Shown here: positions 43,154 to 54,975 of the stretch, one piece after another
How positions within the stretch are numbered: position 1 is the first letter of the stretch
Layout of the letters: every line of letters starts with the position of its first letter
Assembly: GCA_024699855.1 (NCBI GenBank)
Contig: JAMPIQ010000001.1
Location: forward strand, 5,580,001 to 5,644,000
Direction: 5' to 3'
DNA length: 64,000 nucleotides
Origin: Aphelenchoides besseyi
Taxonomy: Eukaryota > Nematoda > Chromadorea > Rhabditida > Aphelenchoididae
Notes under the pieces: generated by a model
What the model was told of the DNA's origin: nothing
Seen by the model: the letters and a program-made list of their open reading frames with translations, nothing else
Databases searched by the model: none
Program-made: the position numbers and the translations under genes

Positions 43154-43450
43154 ATTCTAAACCGAACAGACGTCAAGGAATCGTTGAAGTAGAAAATTGT
43201 GGTTCGACGAACGTTACGGTTATGCTCAAAATTGTCTTTAAAATTTATGTTCTTGTTAGCTACCGACTATTTTGACGCTCTTTTATGACGTTGAGACGGC
43301 GCGATAAATCGAGAATGTTGAAATCATAAGACTGGCTGTGTATATAACGAGATTGTGACCATAGAGTACAGATGCACTTCATTTCGTTCGATAGGTTTCT
43401 TCGTTGCTGGTTTTTACTGCAATCGAAACTACTGGTTAAGATCAAGAGCA

Positions 43451-44742
43451 ATGGGAATTGCTTTGGCCGAAGGTATGCTTCTCGGACTGGATATTCCGTG
43501 TTTTGTTTTCACCATAAGCTTCACGTTTTTCGTTGGTGTTCAGTTGGCTCAACGTCGCGATCCGTACGACTCACCTTATTTCCGCGTTTTCTTTGTTTTG
43601 TCGACGATCGATGCAGTCAACTATCTTTGGGTGAGTGGAGATGTTCATTTGACAAATATATATTTTAGACCCTCTTAACTTACCGATTATTTTTGTGGGG
43701 ATTCTGGAAGGCTTTTTATTTGCGCCAAACATTCCTACCGTGGTTTGCTTATTTCATGTCCGGCTATTGGACTTATTGGCAGCTCTTCGGTCACGTTCTA
43801 TTGAGCATCAATCGTGTTTGCGCAATCATGTCGCCTTTGAAATACGAAGCTGTCGGTTCTTGTTGTTAATGTATTGAATCTTGCAGTTTTAGCGTTTCAG
43901 TCGAAAGTTCGTCTACAAATCACTCGTGCTCGTCACACTTCTACCACTTCCATTTCTTGCTCCTCGTTTCTTCATCGATGTTCATTACAAACATTTAAGC
44001 GGCAATAAAACAGTGGGAATTGGGATAGAGCCGAAGGAAATAGCGATTTGGGCTCGATTTATCTCTGGAGTCCTGGGGCTGGGAACCGGCGTATTTTGCG
44101 CTCTGATCGAAATCGTCGCTTGTGTTTCTTATGTCAGATACCGACAGCAAGGTTTGATGGCTATCACAAACACGATTGGTCGACAACGGCAACGTTTGGA
44201 AGTGAAAATTTGCAGTTAGCTTCGATCTTGCTAACAGAATTCATCCAACGGTCTATTTCAGCTTATGCATCCACAATGTTAACAATTCAAATATGTTTTG
44301 CGGTCTATCAGTTAGTTCTTGCCTACGCTATACATTCGACAAACGAAAAAGTTATTGCTATCGCTCAACATCATTTCGTTTGGATTTCGGACATGTATTC
44401 GTTGTCTGGTGCTCTTTTCATGTTCTGCTCGTGGTAATCGAAAGAAGCTATTGGGATAATAAGGATGTTATTTGCAGTGCTGGAATACGTAAAAACTACG
44501 TTCAATTTTACTCCCATTGGTTAAAGTCCCACTTTCTTTCCGTAAACTATCGACCAACTACGCCGCAATCACAAACAAGATTCCGTTCTCCATCTCGCGA
44601 TCCATCGACAATTTTTGTTGAAACTCGAGCTAATGGTCATTTGGAATCAATTGCTGTTACCAAATCGAAAGACACATCAGAGAACTTCTTAACCATCAAC
44701 TTCTCTCCGATCATCTCGTCGTCCCACGAAGTTTTGCTTTGA
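43451..44742 (+). CDS. serpentine (7TM) chemoreceptor-like GPCR, one frameshift
   Basis: Exons 43451-43630, 43669-43851, 43893 to about 44200, on to 44433, and 44478-44742. Hydrophobic helices alternate as in nematode serpentine receptors: PCFVFTISFTFFVGVQL, WFAYFMSGYWTYWQLFG, LLSINRVCAIMSPLKYE (the intracellular-loop motif of the srv/srg group), LVLVTLLPLPFLAPRFF, FCALIEIVACVSYVRYRQ, MLTIQICFAVYQLVLAYAI. The tail AGIRKNYVQFY and a polar C terminus follow. Between GRQRQRLE and ENLQLASILL the frame shifts near 44200 with no usable intron. It may be a pseudogene or carry a sequencing error. Confidence 0.75.
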
Positions 44743-44999
44743 TTCAATTCTCCACATCTCACTGATATAACATTCAACTCTATCAGCGTCTAATGAAAAT
44801 AAAACTTGAAGCTTTTGAAATCAGCAATTAAGTCGACGACTTTATTCGCGCACGCGTATCTTGGCACCGAAGGTAATGAACTTAATAACAACAACGACTT
44901 CGCTAACACAAATAAGTTACTAATCGAAAAGCTTTAATGGCAAATAATCTTAAAGGTAAAGGAAATGAAGACGATTAGCGTAACGGCTTACGAAATAAA

Positions 45000-46314
45000 C
45001 TAAGGTATCTGACGGAATATAAAGCGGATCTTATCACCCGGTCGACAAACCAAAACCTTCTCGCCGGCCTTGATTCCGTTCCAGCCCAACAACGCGATGT
45101 CCGATCCGTCATATGGGCCGTGAATCTCCGAACATGGTCGATTCTTAAAGTAAGGATTCTTTGCAATTCGATCAAAAGACAAATTTTTCGAACTCTTCTG
45201 ATCGAACACAACCTCTTCAATTTGAGTATATTTCTTCAGTTTATTCTGCACAAGTACAACCATTGCTTCGAAATAGCTATAAGAGCCAGCATCATCCGAC
45301 GTGTTGTAGTTCTGTAGGAGCTGATTATTCACAGAGTCTCGAATTATTTTGCCAACCTGACAATAGGTCGCTTTCAAGAAGTAAATTCGTTTTATGTTGG
45401 GCAAACATCGGAATATTCTCTTCGGGAATTCCCCGACGAATTCAATTACCAACTCTTCGACACTCGGTTGTATTCGAAAGAATCCTCTAGAAATCCAAAG
45501 GTGAAAATTTTGTCTGTTCATCTACTCACGCTTGGTCATAATTGAAATTCTGAATAGCACCGTATTTTTTATATAACACTTTGGTTATTGCGACCACTCG
45601 TCGGATTTTATGGGACAAAATAACTTGAAAATCAGTCTGAATTAAATGAACTCAAAAGTTTGTCAAACGTCTGTTACCTGCCCATGCAAACTCTCACGAT
45701 ACAGTTGCCGGTCAGTAAGCTCGTCTAATTCCAGCAACGGCAAAGATTTCAGTAAATACAAACATTCCCACGGCGCTGACACCTTCTCGAGTTGAGGTGC
45801 TACCGAGACCAAAAGCCGTTGAATAAGCTCATTATCAGCCACAAATCTGGGCGGAATTGTTAGCTCGGAGATTCCTAAAACCATAAGTTAAAGGCAATAG
45901 AAGTGCAAAACATCACACCGGCCACCAGCCGAATAAATTGATCGTCGATGAGGTTCGCAAAATCGGTTTGTTCTTCAATTACAAGTCCACGAATTGCTGG
46001 ATTGTTAAGCGAGTTGATCAAACGGAAGATCGCAAACAACGACGAGTTGTTGAAAGAGTAACGAGGAGCGTGATCGAATTGCCAGAAATCTGTCGATTCC
46101 GAGGAGAGCAAACGTAAAATTTGATGACGAAAACAACTTCGAATTGCCGGAAGATTCTCACGACATATGAGCTGAAATGCTGAAGCAAAAGTCCGGAAGT
46201 AACATCAACACTCGCTAAGCCATCTAAGTTTGAATTCTTGCTCGTCGACTGCGAGAGGAAGTGCAAGAACATCCATCGACCTTCAGGAGTTAGTTTAACT
46301 TCACTAATGTTCAT
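45000..46314 (-). CDS. unrecognised nematode protein, 382 aa
   Basis: Exons 46210-46314, 45919-46171, 45678-45874, 45530-45636 and 45000-45486 sum to 382 codons plus stop with consistent phases, so it is a sound gene model. It is cytosolic by composition (no signal peptide or membrane segment). Early residues LICRENLPAIRSCFRHQILR and later LVIEFVGEFPKRIFRCLPNI recall F-box-associated nematode proteins such as the one at 6019-7136, but no F-box is clear. The end, GWNGIKAGEKVLVCRPGDKI, is unlike anything I recognise. Confidence 0.7.
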
Positions 46315-47204
46315 TATGCTTTTGGAATTGAAATGACAATTGATCAATAATGATAAGTCTTAGTAACAGGACGCGATCAGAATTCAAAATCGTTTCGACG
46401 TGATCAAAGAGAACGCAATCTCAAAATGTCGTTTTGACGTTCAATCGAATGAACTCAAATGTTCGATTTCAACTTTGAAATCGTGAACAGTAATTTTGCT
46501 CACAATCGTTGGACAAGTTCGATTTAAAGTTTACAGAACGGTGATCGCAAATTGTGAAAATAAAGATACAGAAAAAGCTTCTCATTTCCGACTTCCTATC
46601 AGGAGATTTGCTTGGCGTTCAGTTTCTCTCGCAAACATCGAAATGAATTGCAGAGCTACCAGTCTGTGGAAATCTCAAACGATGTTTCTGAACGAAAAAA
46701 TATGTTTTTGTAGCCGAAAACCTGGAGTTTATTTCCATCAAATACACAATCAATGGTCTTAGGTCGACGAGATTTCTTGACTTCTACGATCAGTCACAGT
46801 GTTCGTTTTGAGGATTCATTCACGTCGTTGGTTTTCCGAAGTTTGCGTTTTGATGCGTAGAGCAATAATAAGAACGTGGACTTAACGGTGGATTTGACGA
46901 CCATTTGCAGCAAAACATCGATACTTATTTACAAGAAATTTCAATGTAAGCACATGAAAAAATCGAGAATTGATGTCTGTAATTGGAACATTCAAAAGCC
47001 ATTTTGTCAAACTGTTGATCTCCAGCCCCAATTTCAAAGCCATGAGCCTTTTAAGTTTAACTTCCAACAGTCAGAGGTTCCGTTGTCCATCTTGCTATTT
47101 AGTTTTTCAACAAGAGAACTACCGATGAACTGAGTGTTTATTATCGAACACTTGTGATATAGTGCGTAGGTTTAGGAACCAGGACACCCCATAACTTGTT
47201 TGAA
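46315..47204. other. intergenic, no gene seen
   Basis: 0.9 kb between the 382-aa gene and the vWA pair. Short open frames on the plus strand have no splice support. Confidence 0.5.
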
Positions 47205-47950
47205 TCACGTCTGATAGTCGTCAGCCGGCAAACTCTTTTTATCGTCCCATTTCAGTGCGGTGCTTGGATCGCCTGTTACTCTTGTGAGTCGATCGAGGTT
47301 GACAAAGTCATCTTCGAAATCGCCGTGACCAACCAAAACCACACGAACGCCTTGATCTTGTAATTGTTTTGCTTGTTCGGTAGCATCACTGACTTCGTTT
47401 TCTTCAATGTCCGATACAAAAATTAATAAGGTAATGGGATCTCCCGAAATGGCCGGGTAGTTTTTGTTGTTTACGTCCATCAAAGCACTGAAATTGAAAG
47501 AAGGGTAAATGGATTTGAACGCAAACTTTTACTTCTTCAACCAATTGATGTAATTCGGATATTGTTGAATCGACTGAAGATACTGGGCAACGTCGGTTTC
47601 ACTTACAAAATCTCCAAAATTGCTTAAATTTGTATTAAAAGCATAGAAACCAATGGCTAAACGTTCGAAGTGATCAAAATATGGACTGACAAGTAAACGT
47701 TGAAAAAGACTCTTCTCATCCTAAAACGCTCTTTTTATTAGCCAAAAAGCTTCAACTTTACATTAAACTGATCCGTACTGAAACCAACTCACGAAGTCGA
47801 AGCATCCAACACAATGACAGCGCGCCCTGCACATGGACTTTCTGGGTACTTAGGAGAAGTAACAATCGTCGGTTCTGTGGATGATTGATGTTAAATTGTT
47901 GTTTATTTCTTACTTGAAGTTGAGCCCCCGGCAACTGAACAACCAATCAC
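47205..47950 (-). pseudogene. vWA-domain unit A of a tandem pair, in-frame TGA
   Basis: Von Willebrand factor A fold, as in secreted nematode CLEC/vWA proteins. Exons 47914 to about 47950, 47762-47874, 47533-47720 and 47205-47487. The MIDAS motif DASTS (VIVLDASTS) is followed at once by TGA, after which coding goes on as VGFSTDQFN, LAIGFYAFNTNLSNFGDF, ITLLIFVSDIEENEV and QDQGVRVVLVGHG. The frame ends ADDYQT-TGA, and the next codons FKQVMGC resemble those after the stop of unit B. The first exon reads back into the 3' end of unit B, so the pair may be one two-domain gene. Confidence 0.55.
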
Positions 47951-47959
47951 TTGCTTGAA

Positions 47960-48696
47960 TCATTCTTGATAATCATCACTTGGTAATGTTTAGAGGCGTC
48001 CCAATTGAAAACCGTAAATGGATCGTTGGTTACTTCGACTAATCGACTGTAAATGTAATAGTAGTCAGTTCCAATACTATGTCCAATCATAACCACATGA
48101 ACTCCTTGATCCTGAAGTCGTTTTGCATACGAACGTTCATAGTTGACGTCATCATCATAAATATGAGATACAAAAAAACGATAGTAATTTTGTCGCCGGG
48201 AACTGACAGATAGTTCTTTTCGTAGACATTTTGTGGACCACTGAAAGCAATTCAACCCGTTTTACAAACTTTATTTCTCGCACCTGTTTTGGAATATAGA
48301 AGTTGAATCCTGTTGCACAGCATTGATGTAATTGGCAACATCCGATTCGCTGTGAAAATGATTGAAATTCGTTAGCGTCTCGTTCTCGCTCAAATATCCG
48401 AGGGCCAGACGTTCGAAATTATAGAAATAAGGACGAGCAAATAGTTCGATTAGAAGATCTTTTTGTCTCTAAAGTGATTTCAAGTGTTTGAACGAAACTG
48501 TTCGCTCACGTTGAACATCTTTGTGGTAAAACCATTGTACCAAGTAGGCGGATCATCCAAGACCACAACGATTCGTCCATCGCATGGATCGGAAGCAAAG
48601 GCTGAAGAGATATCTGAAGACATTTACAGAAGACTAACCAGTGCCGCTAGGATTGAGCACAAGAAGAAGACCAAAGCACGCAAATCGACTCCACAT
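47960..48696 (-). pseudogene. vWA-domain unit B, secreted, with frameshifts
   Basis: Exons 48639-48696 (signal peptide MWSRFACFGLLLVLN), 48510-48613, 48284-48468 and 47960-48240. The domain core is CDGRIVVVLDDPPTWYNGF, LALGYLSENETLTNF, VSHIYDDDVNYERSYAKRL and QDQGVHVVMIGHS. The MIDAS DxSxS of unit A is replaced by DDPPT, so metal binding is probably lost. Two one-base shifts disturb the last exon, one in a T run near 48180 and one near 47980. The reading then ends PSDDYQE-TGA. Exon positions match unit A, showing a tandem duplication. Confidence 0.55.
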
Positions 48697-50330
48697 CTTG
48701 CAAATGACGATTGAAAGGGAGGTATTTGGTCATTTAAAAACTATTTTTATCATCAGTCAAACGATCTACAATTGTTAATTGATATTTCTCTTATCATCAA
48801 CTCGTTTTGGTTTCCGATTTGAAGCACATTCTTATTTCACCACAACAACACATCATATCAGTCGTCACATTCATAAACCAAGTAGAGCGGATGGTCTGCA
48901 AAGAAATGAAAACGTCATGTTTAACATCTTCTGATCGATACTACGAAGCAAATTTTTCAACAAATTTGAATGTTTATGAATAAAAGATGCTTCTAAGATT
49001 CTAACAAATTGACTTTAAAGTTGAAATTTTTGCTTGTCTATTGAGGTAGATATTAGACGTTCATAAAGAAGTTGAAAGCTTTGATTGATTTGCGTAACAG
49101 CAATTCAAATGAAGTGCCTTCCGAGAAGTTCTCTTCAAATTCTCTGCTCCAACTAGGTAATGAAGAAGACAATATTTCCAAAAGAATTAACTGTAAATAC
49201 CGGTCGTTTAAAGGATTGAACGATTCTGGTCGATAAACTACAAAACATCAATGGTCATAAAACTAATTTAGAGAGTTCGCAGTTGATGAATTGCTTTCGG
49301 TGGTTGTACAAGCGTTTTCTATGTCTCGTGTTAGTAGCTCGCTTGTTTCTTTTCAATCACATGCATAGGTGGACTACAAGAGCAGGAACTTCTTTTGATT
49401 TGTCTTGCACTTAATTTCGAAATTCACAGCATCTCCAAATATCTCGCGTGGCAACAGCGGCTGAGCAATCTCTTGACAGTGAGAGCTGTTGATGAACCTC
49501 GACAACCGCAGAGTTTCCTGATTATAAGAACCCCATTCGCTGTTTCTTGGATCTCAATTTTATTCTTTCTATGCAGTCAACTTGTTTTTCAGCTTTCTGA
49601 CTATTTAAAACGTAAATTCGTCATCCGATGTAATACAATGGCTTTTGTGTGACCGATGGCTCTTTTAATGGAAACAAAATGCAGATTAAAGAGGAAACCG
49701 AATTCAAACGCTGTTCAAGAAATCTCTGGATGTGAATTGAATGGTCTAGAGCGTGGATTGATTACAGTCGAATGCTCAAATCTGTTCATTGACAACTGAA
49801 TTCAAACCAGAAATATACGTAAATCAAGAACGCATTGTAAAATTGAATAGCAAACATACGATTCGTATTTGATGAAAACAATTCAATTAGTTACTCGAAG
49901 TAACTTTGAACAAGCAATCTTTTCAAACACAACGCCGATTAATAATGATTGACCGGCGTTCTTCAAAATTGATGACTTCGAGCCATGATTTATATCAGGA
50001 CGCTCATTCGTATATGCCACTGATTGGTTCATTTGATTGGGATTTGTGTCTCTCACGCACAAGACCACCTTCCGATCTCACTATCGGATGCCAGTTTCTA
50101 TCGTTAGGTGATGAGAAAATAAGCCGCGTTTTCATATCTCGGTGACTACTTTCGCGCTCTTTATCTATTCCATCATCATCCGTTTTATTTTAATCGTTGT
50201 CTTATTTTAGAAGTTATTAAAATGGAGTACGCGAACAACGTTATGGAGAGCCGCCATGAGTCGCTCAACGCCCCATCCGAAGCGACCTACACGAACGGCC
50301 GATAACTATCGTGATGAAACTGCTACGTAG
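48697..50330. other. intergenic, no gene seen
   Basis: 1.6 kb of AT-rich sequence. No exon, repeat array or RNA could be supported. Promoter of the vWA pair is expected at the left end. Confidence 0.5.
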
Positions 50331-50335
50331 CTTTG

Positions 50336-51330
50336 ATTTTGGATCGTCTATTCTTGACGGCACTTAATCGGATGCAATGCTCGAACAAAAGCATCGGTTT
50401 CCTGAACATTCTAGTCATTCAAGTGAGTCGCTTGCTGGCAAATCTGAGTCGCACCAATCGATTTCACACGTTGAGTCACATGTACAAAAAAAGCAATTAT
50501 GCGTCTGATGAGTCAACTCACCGACGAGTATCCACACGCGTTCTCATTGCACTACATCGCGTATTCTGAAATTCTTCCGCCGATGGCACTCCACTATCGT
50601 AATCAAGTTCTTTGTTGCGTTCCACCAAATACTCATGTTCCATCGACTGTTGCAGATTTTCAAGCTGTAAGTTTTGTTTCGATCGACCACAATAATTTTC
50701 TTTTCTTCAGTACTGGCGACTCCGGAGATGAATTCAATGCCCGAGGTACACGTGGCACCGATTAGTCAGCGTTTACCAGAGGAAATCATTCAAATTTTGA
50801 GCAAACGAATGGAAGTTAAAGAGGTCGATGGATTTCCGCAGAAACTCGTTGAACTTTTCCACAGCAATCAAACGACTGAAAATCGTAGTTGGGGTCTTTC
50901 ATCGGCAATTGTTTTCGTTGGTCAGATGTCAATTGCCAAAATCAAAGCAAATAAATTCAATTATAAACTCAGTGGCGTTAAGAACAAACAATGGCCAAGG
51001 ACTTCTATTTGAATTGGTTGAAGATATGTATAGTGCGGGTTTGTTTTCGCGCTTTAAACAGAATTCAAGCCGCGACATTTCACACTGTTACTCGGCTCTG
51101 GTTTTGATGATCGGTCATCTGCGCTATCCGAACGCATTCACAGGGTACTTCGGTTGTTTGATCCTGAACATGTTCCGCGATACAACTCGTCCGGGAGTTC
51201 GTGAAATTATTGCACGGTTTTGTTTAGCAACTTTTCGATTAATTGAAGACATAAAATTTAGAATTTTATTGTTTCTTGTACCAATGCTTTCATTGCGATC
51301 GGATAATCATCGTTCTGGACACTTTTAGCG
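50336..51330 (+). pseudogene. CCR4-NOT scaffold NOT1, C-terminal relic
   Basis: NOT1 (CNOT1, let-711 in C. elegans) is a protein of over 2,000 residues that scaffolds the deadenylase complex. Here a few hundred residues resemble its C-terminal NOT1 domain in order: YPHAFSLHYIAYSEILPPMA, HYRNQVLCCVPPNTHVPS, then after an intron ending at about 50710 NRSWGLSSAIVFVGQMSIAK, GLLFELVEDMYSAGLFSRF and GHLRYPNAFTGYFGCLILNM. The equivalent human blocks ([38 protein letters not shown]) share spacing. At least two frame changes occur (near 50510 and 50985). It is a decayed partial copy or a very divergent gene. Confidence 0.6.
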
Positions 51331-51376
51331 GCAATCAAACGTAAGTTTTGAAGTCTTAAATACGATTACAGTGCTT

Positions 51377-52203
51377 TTAGATTGTTGGCCACGTCCACTG
51401 AAAACACAGTTGGTCATCAACTTACGTTGACTGACCTTCTGGTTTGGACACCAAGCCAACTCATCGCATTGTGGACTTGCGATGAGTCGTCGGTCTACAT
51501 CGGTCGAATGAAGTTAGACTTCATTCACCGAAAATATGACTTGGAGCTCAGCAAGATCCAGCCATTTGACGAGCTTGTTGGATCTTACAATCTAATACAC
51601 TCTCTGTGATGGACAACGATTTTGTCCTCATGGCGACACCTCGAACCGATGGAACAGTTATTTTCTCCAAATACGAAGTTGAGACCACTAAAATTGAGGG
51701 GCTCGGATTGGCCAACACAAATGGACATTCGTTATCTGGGTTCCATTTTCATGACGGCAACATTTTCTTCTTCGGCAGTCTGACTGCTGTAGATTGTCAT
51801 CATGCTTATTGCTACGACATTCGGACACGTGAAACACGGCGTATGGACTTTGGACCGTTAGATGAACAAGCAAATGTAAGTGATCGATTGATTTCAGTCA
51901 TAATTGAACTTTTAGCCGTTGAACGAGTCAGAGAGTGTTCGATTCTCGCGACGCTACTTGACGGTCGCCAACGGTTCGTACTTCCTTCTTGTACGCACTC
52001 GAGCTGAAGACGACTATTCGAATGCGCTCCATTACGACGACGAACATGACTATACGGATGATTGGAACGATCAGCTGGATCCAAAGGCTCGTTTGTTTCA
52101 TCTTGACCTGAACGTCGGCAAATGGCAAGAAAATCACACACCGCTTACTGCACGAGATGCTCAAATTGATGTTGTACGAGACTTGGGATCTGCTCCACTT
52201 TGA
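51377..52203 (+). CDS. unrecognised, possibly beta-propeller protein fragment
   Basis: Three coding-like stretches: 51377-51606 (LTLTDLLVWTPSQLIALW), 51606-51868 (FVLMATPRTDGTVIFSKYE, GFHFHDGNIFFFGSLTAVD) and, after a consensus intron, 51916-52203 (YLTVANGSYFLLVRTRAED, LFHLDLNVGKWQENHT). Repeated hydrophobic-strand patterns with a terminal Trp are like Kelch blades, though no Gly-Gly pairs are seen. The first two overlap out of frame by a few bases, suggesting a frameshift at about 51606. It could be the detached propeller of a BTB-Kelch or F-box gene. Confidence 0.4.
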
Positions 52204-52759
52204 TCCAACTCATAATGGAGTCCTGACCATTCACTCACGATTAGGTGAGCAGTTTTTCGGATGACAGTGGAACCCGATCCGATCACTACAGCGAGCATTT
52301 TCGATCGCGGTCTTTACGTTTCCCAATCGGGTTTGTTATCAAGCATCACAACAAGACTGACGAGTCGGTTTTAGCAGTCCGGAATCTTTGATCAACTCTA
52401 GTTGGTTCAAACTCATCAACACAAACGGAATGCACATCAGAGTTCCGAGGAATCTGCCCATTAGACCGCTCTTCACAGACTGCTTTGATTTGAACAACGT
52501 TGAATTCCGAGAGGACGAAGCAAAAGCGATTGTTAGATTAAAACACAACCATTCCTGACTTTTTATTATCGTTTGTTTTTCTTAATAAACATATTTAATG
52601 TACAAACAAACAGAACACCCGTATAATCGAACCCATCAGCTGCAGTTGAGATTCTTCATTTTCTTGTAATCAAACTGCAACTTCCATGCAGAAACTCCGA
52701 TGTACGCACACAGATAAGGAACTTTGTGTTGATCACATTTTCCTTCTCTCTGAAACCTC

Positions 52760-53555
52760 TTATTCCTCAACGACGGAATGAATATTGGAACTGACTTTTG
52801 CACCAAAGGCCGCCGAATTATGGTGATAAACATTGGGGGTTTTCTCGGCCACAAGTCCAGTGTAGAGCACATCTTCCAAATGAATACTCTTGACAGTTGC
52901 CGTGTTGTTGAGTAGTGAAGCAACGGCCGCAGTGGATAGCAAATACGAACATCCCTGACAGAAGGTCGGAAAAAACTGTCCTGTTGTATTCTTTTGACGA
53001 CACAAACCTGAAACTCCAGATAGTTATTTCAACTTCTTTGTTTCTCACCAGCGGTTATTTGGATCACGAAATGGTTTGTGGCCCTTCCACCGATTACAGA
53101 AGAAGGATTTCGGATGTTCGACGAGCAGAGGATTGAATTCGGTGCGCACGTAGTGATCCAATCGATTCAGATCAACAACCGTATCGTCGTCGGTCTTCAG
53201 CAAATAACGAACATGTGAACAGAATTGCTGTTGCCAACTGAAAGCGGCGTGAACTTTCACGTAAAGAAGCTCGTAGGTGTCGTCGACCGTGTATCGAATC
53301 ACATCTCCGTATTGTTGTTGCTCTTCGTCCAACAGCGAGTTGAGTTCCTGATCTGATCGACGTCCGACCAGAAACAGGACTCGATAGTCCGAGGGTTTGT
53401 TCTGAACAAGAAATCAAAATCTACAAGCGGAAACTCACGGTCTCTTTCATCCACGTTTTTCGAATCATCTCACGAGCATAAAAATCCTCGGGTCGCGAAA
53501 TGACAATGACTAGAAAACTGACGTTCACACACACGTCGATCTTCGGTTGCTGCAT
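52760..53555 (-). CDS. beta-1,3-galactosyltransferase-like (GT31), one frameshift
   Basis: Golgi enzyme family adding galactose or N-acetylhexosamine to glycans. Exons 53439-53555, 53049-53401 and 52760-53007. Motifs: EMIRKTWMKET, FLVGRRSDQEL, the metal-binding LLKTDDDTVVDLNRL, then CQGCSYLLSTAAVASLL and HLEDVLYTGLVAEK, which is the EDV block of the family. In the last exon the frame changes at a run of six T (about 52978-52983) between EYNRTVF and PTFCQG. No signal anchor precedes the first Met found (MQQPKIDVC), so a 5' exon is probably missing. Gene or recent pseudogene, depending on that T run. Confidence 0.78.
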
Positions 53556-53739
53556 CTGATAAGTCAGATTGAAATTAGAGAATTTGGCATTTCAATAAAA
53601 GACTTTAACCATGCACTCGGAAGAAATCTGCAACTTCAGCAATTTGCATATTCTCGATTCATCAGTTCTAGTCGAAAAGTTTGCTCATTCGACTTCCATT
53701 TTTCAGACCTTCAAAAAGTTTCGTTCTTCCGTGCGTTTG

Positions 53740-54975
53740 ATGACGAACTGCTTTAAAGTTTGCTGGTTGATGTCGACCGTGTTGAGCTTTAAATTTCAGT
53801 ACGCTACTTCGACCGAAGACGAAAAGTGTTTTCAACTTCAGGAAGACAAGACCACGTGAGTTTTTTTGCTTTTGGCTTCTTGATCTTCTTGTTTTCAGGT
53901 CGCTTCACGGAGATTGCACCGGCGCTGAGGACTTGGTAGTCACATCACAATTATTGAATGTCACGTTCACGTATCCAAATCCCGTGGATAAGAAGTTAAC
54001 GTAAGAAAAATTGATAAATCATTTAAGTCAATGATCTTCAGACTTACCTTCAATTTCGGCGGCTGTATTCTTTTAGTGGATTACAGTACTATCGGAAACA
54101 ACGCAGTTTTAGGTATTCCAGGTTTGATTCAACTTCTAATGGATTTCATTGCGTTTAGGTCAACCCAACTATCTACCGCTCAACTTTGAGGTATCGCCGG
54201 ACAAAGTTCTCGTCACGAAACAGGGATCTGCAAGTTTTGAGGTCGATTGTCCAACTCACGCAGTATTCACATCGAATGGAGCTAACACTTACAAACTCAA
54301 TGTCAAATACAATACCACGGACGCCGCCGATCTTTCCGGTTTGACTGCAGTTTTCGTGAGTTTACTATCAGGAGTTGGAATCACTTCTCTTTCAGAAAGC
54401 AACGATCTTTGTTCCGAATGAAAATAAGGGAGTGTTTACGGAAATTTGGGTTTGGGTTGCCATCGGGTGAGTTTCCAACTGCTCACTTGTCTACCTGCTG
54501 ATTACAGTGTGGGTATTGCTGTGGTGGCCGGGGCGATTGTTACTGCCGTGTTTTGTTTGTGTTGCAAAAAGCGCAAAGAAGAGAAGGACAAAAAGAAAGT
54601 GAAGACGGAAGACGACAAAACAAGGACCCGCAAGAAAGAATCGAAGGCTTCGAAGAGGATTTCGAAAAAGGCGGTTCAAGTTAATTCAGCCATTAGCACC
54701 CCTCAATTGACTACTCCAGTGTCTTCGCATACGGGAGTTAGCGTTGTGATGCCACAGGATTCGTTGCTCGTTCCGAAGAAAGAAACTGAGAAGCCAAAGG
54801 AACCTCGTGTTGAAAATACAGCGCCACCAGTGGTGAAAACTGCCGAGGAAAAGCCCGTGAGTTGTGGTTGACTGCTCTGAATGACGATCTTGAGTTTCAG
54901 AATGACGTCGTGGTTTTGGGACCTGCAAGTTTGAGACTCTGTGAATCGATTAATTTGCTTATTTCAGTTCGATGA
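53740..54975 (+). CDS. single-pass type I membrane protein, nematode-like, unrecognised
   Basis: Exons 53740-53855, 53899-54000, 54042-54112, 54159-54355, 54396-54466, 54508-54856, 54901-54933 and 54968-54975. A signal peptide (MTNCFKVCWLMSTVLSF) is followed by an ectodomain of about 160 residues with several beta-strand-like stretches (LNVTFTYPNPVDKKLTLTF, VLVTKQGSASFEVDC) and Asn-glycosylation sites. One membrane helix follows (VGIAVVAGAIVTAVFCLCC). The cytosolic tail is Lys/Glu-rich and then Pro/Val/Thr-rich. The layout recalls LAMP-type proteins, without proof. The C terminus is uncertain: the last junction as read gives a stop almost at once, whereas another phase continues FDDDTDNIFDQPSKN. 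Confidence 0.65.

Noticed and set aside
42729..43160. 143-codon frame running into the N gap
   Set aside because: The end is made of N's; only the part before the donor at 43035 is real and it belongs to the BTB-BACK-Kelch gene.
33217..48696. Reassigned or suppressed stop codons (TAG in the mariner and OB-fold genes, TGA in vWA genes)
   Set aside because: Intact neighbours end normally with TGA or TAA or TAG, and each interrupted gene is otherwise a mobile-element or decayed copy.
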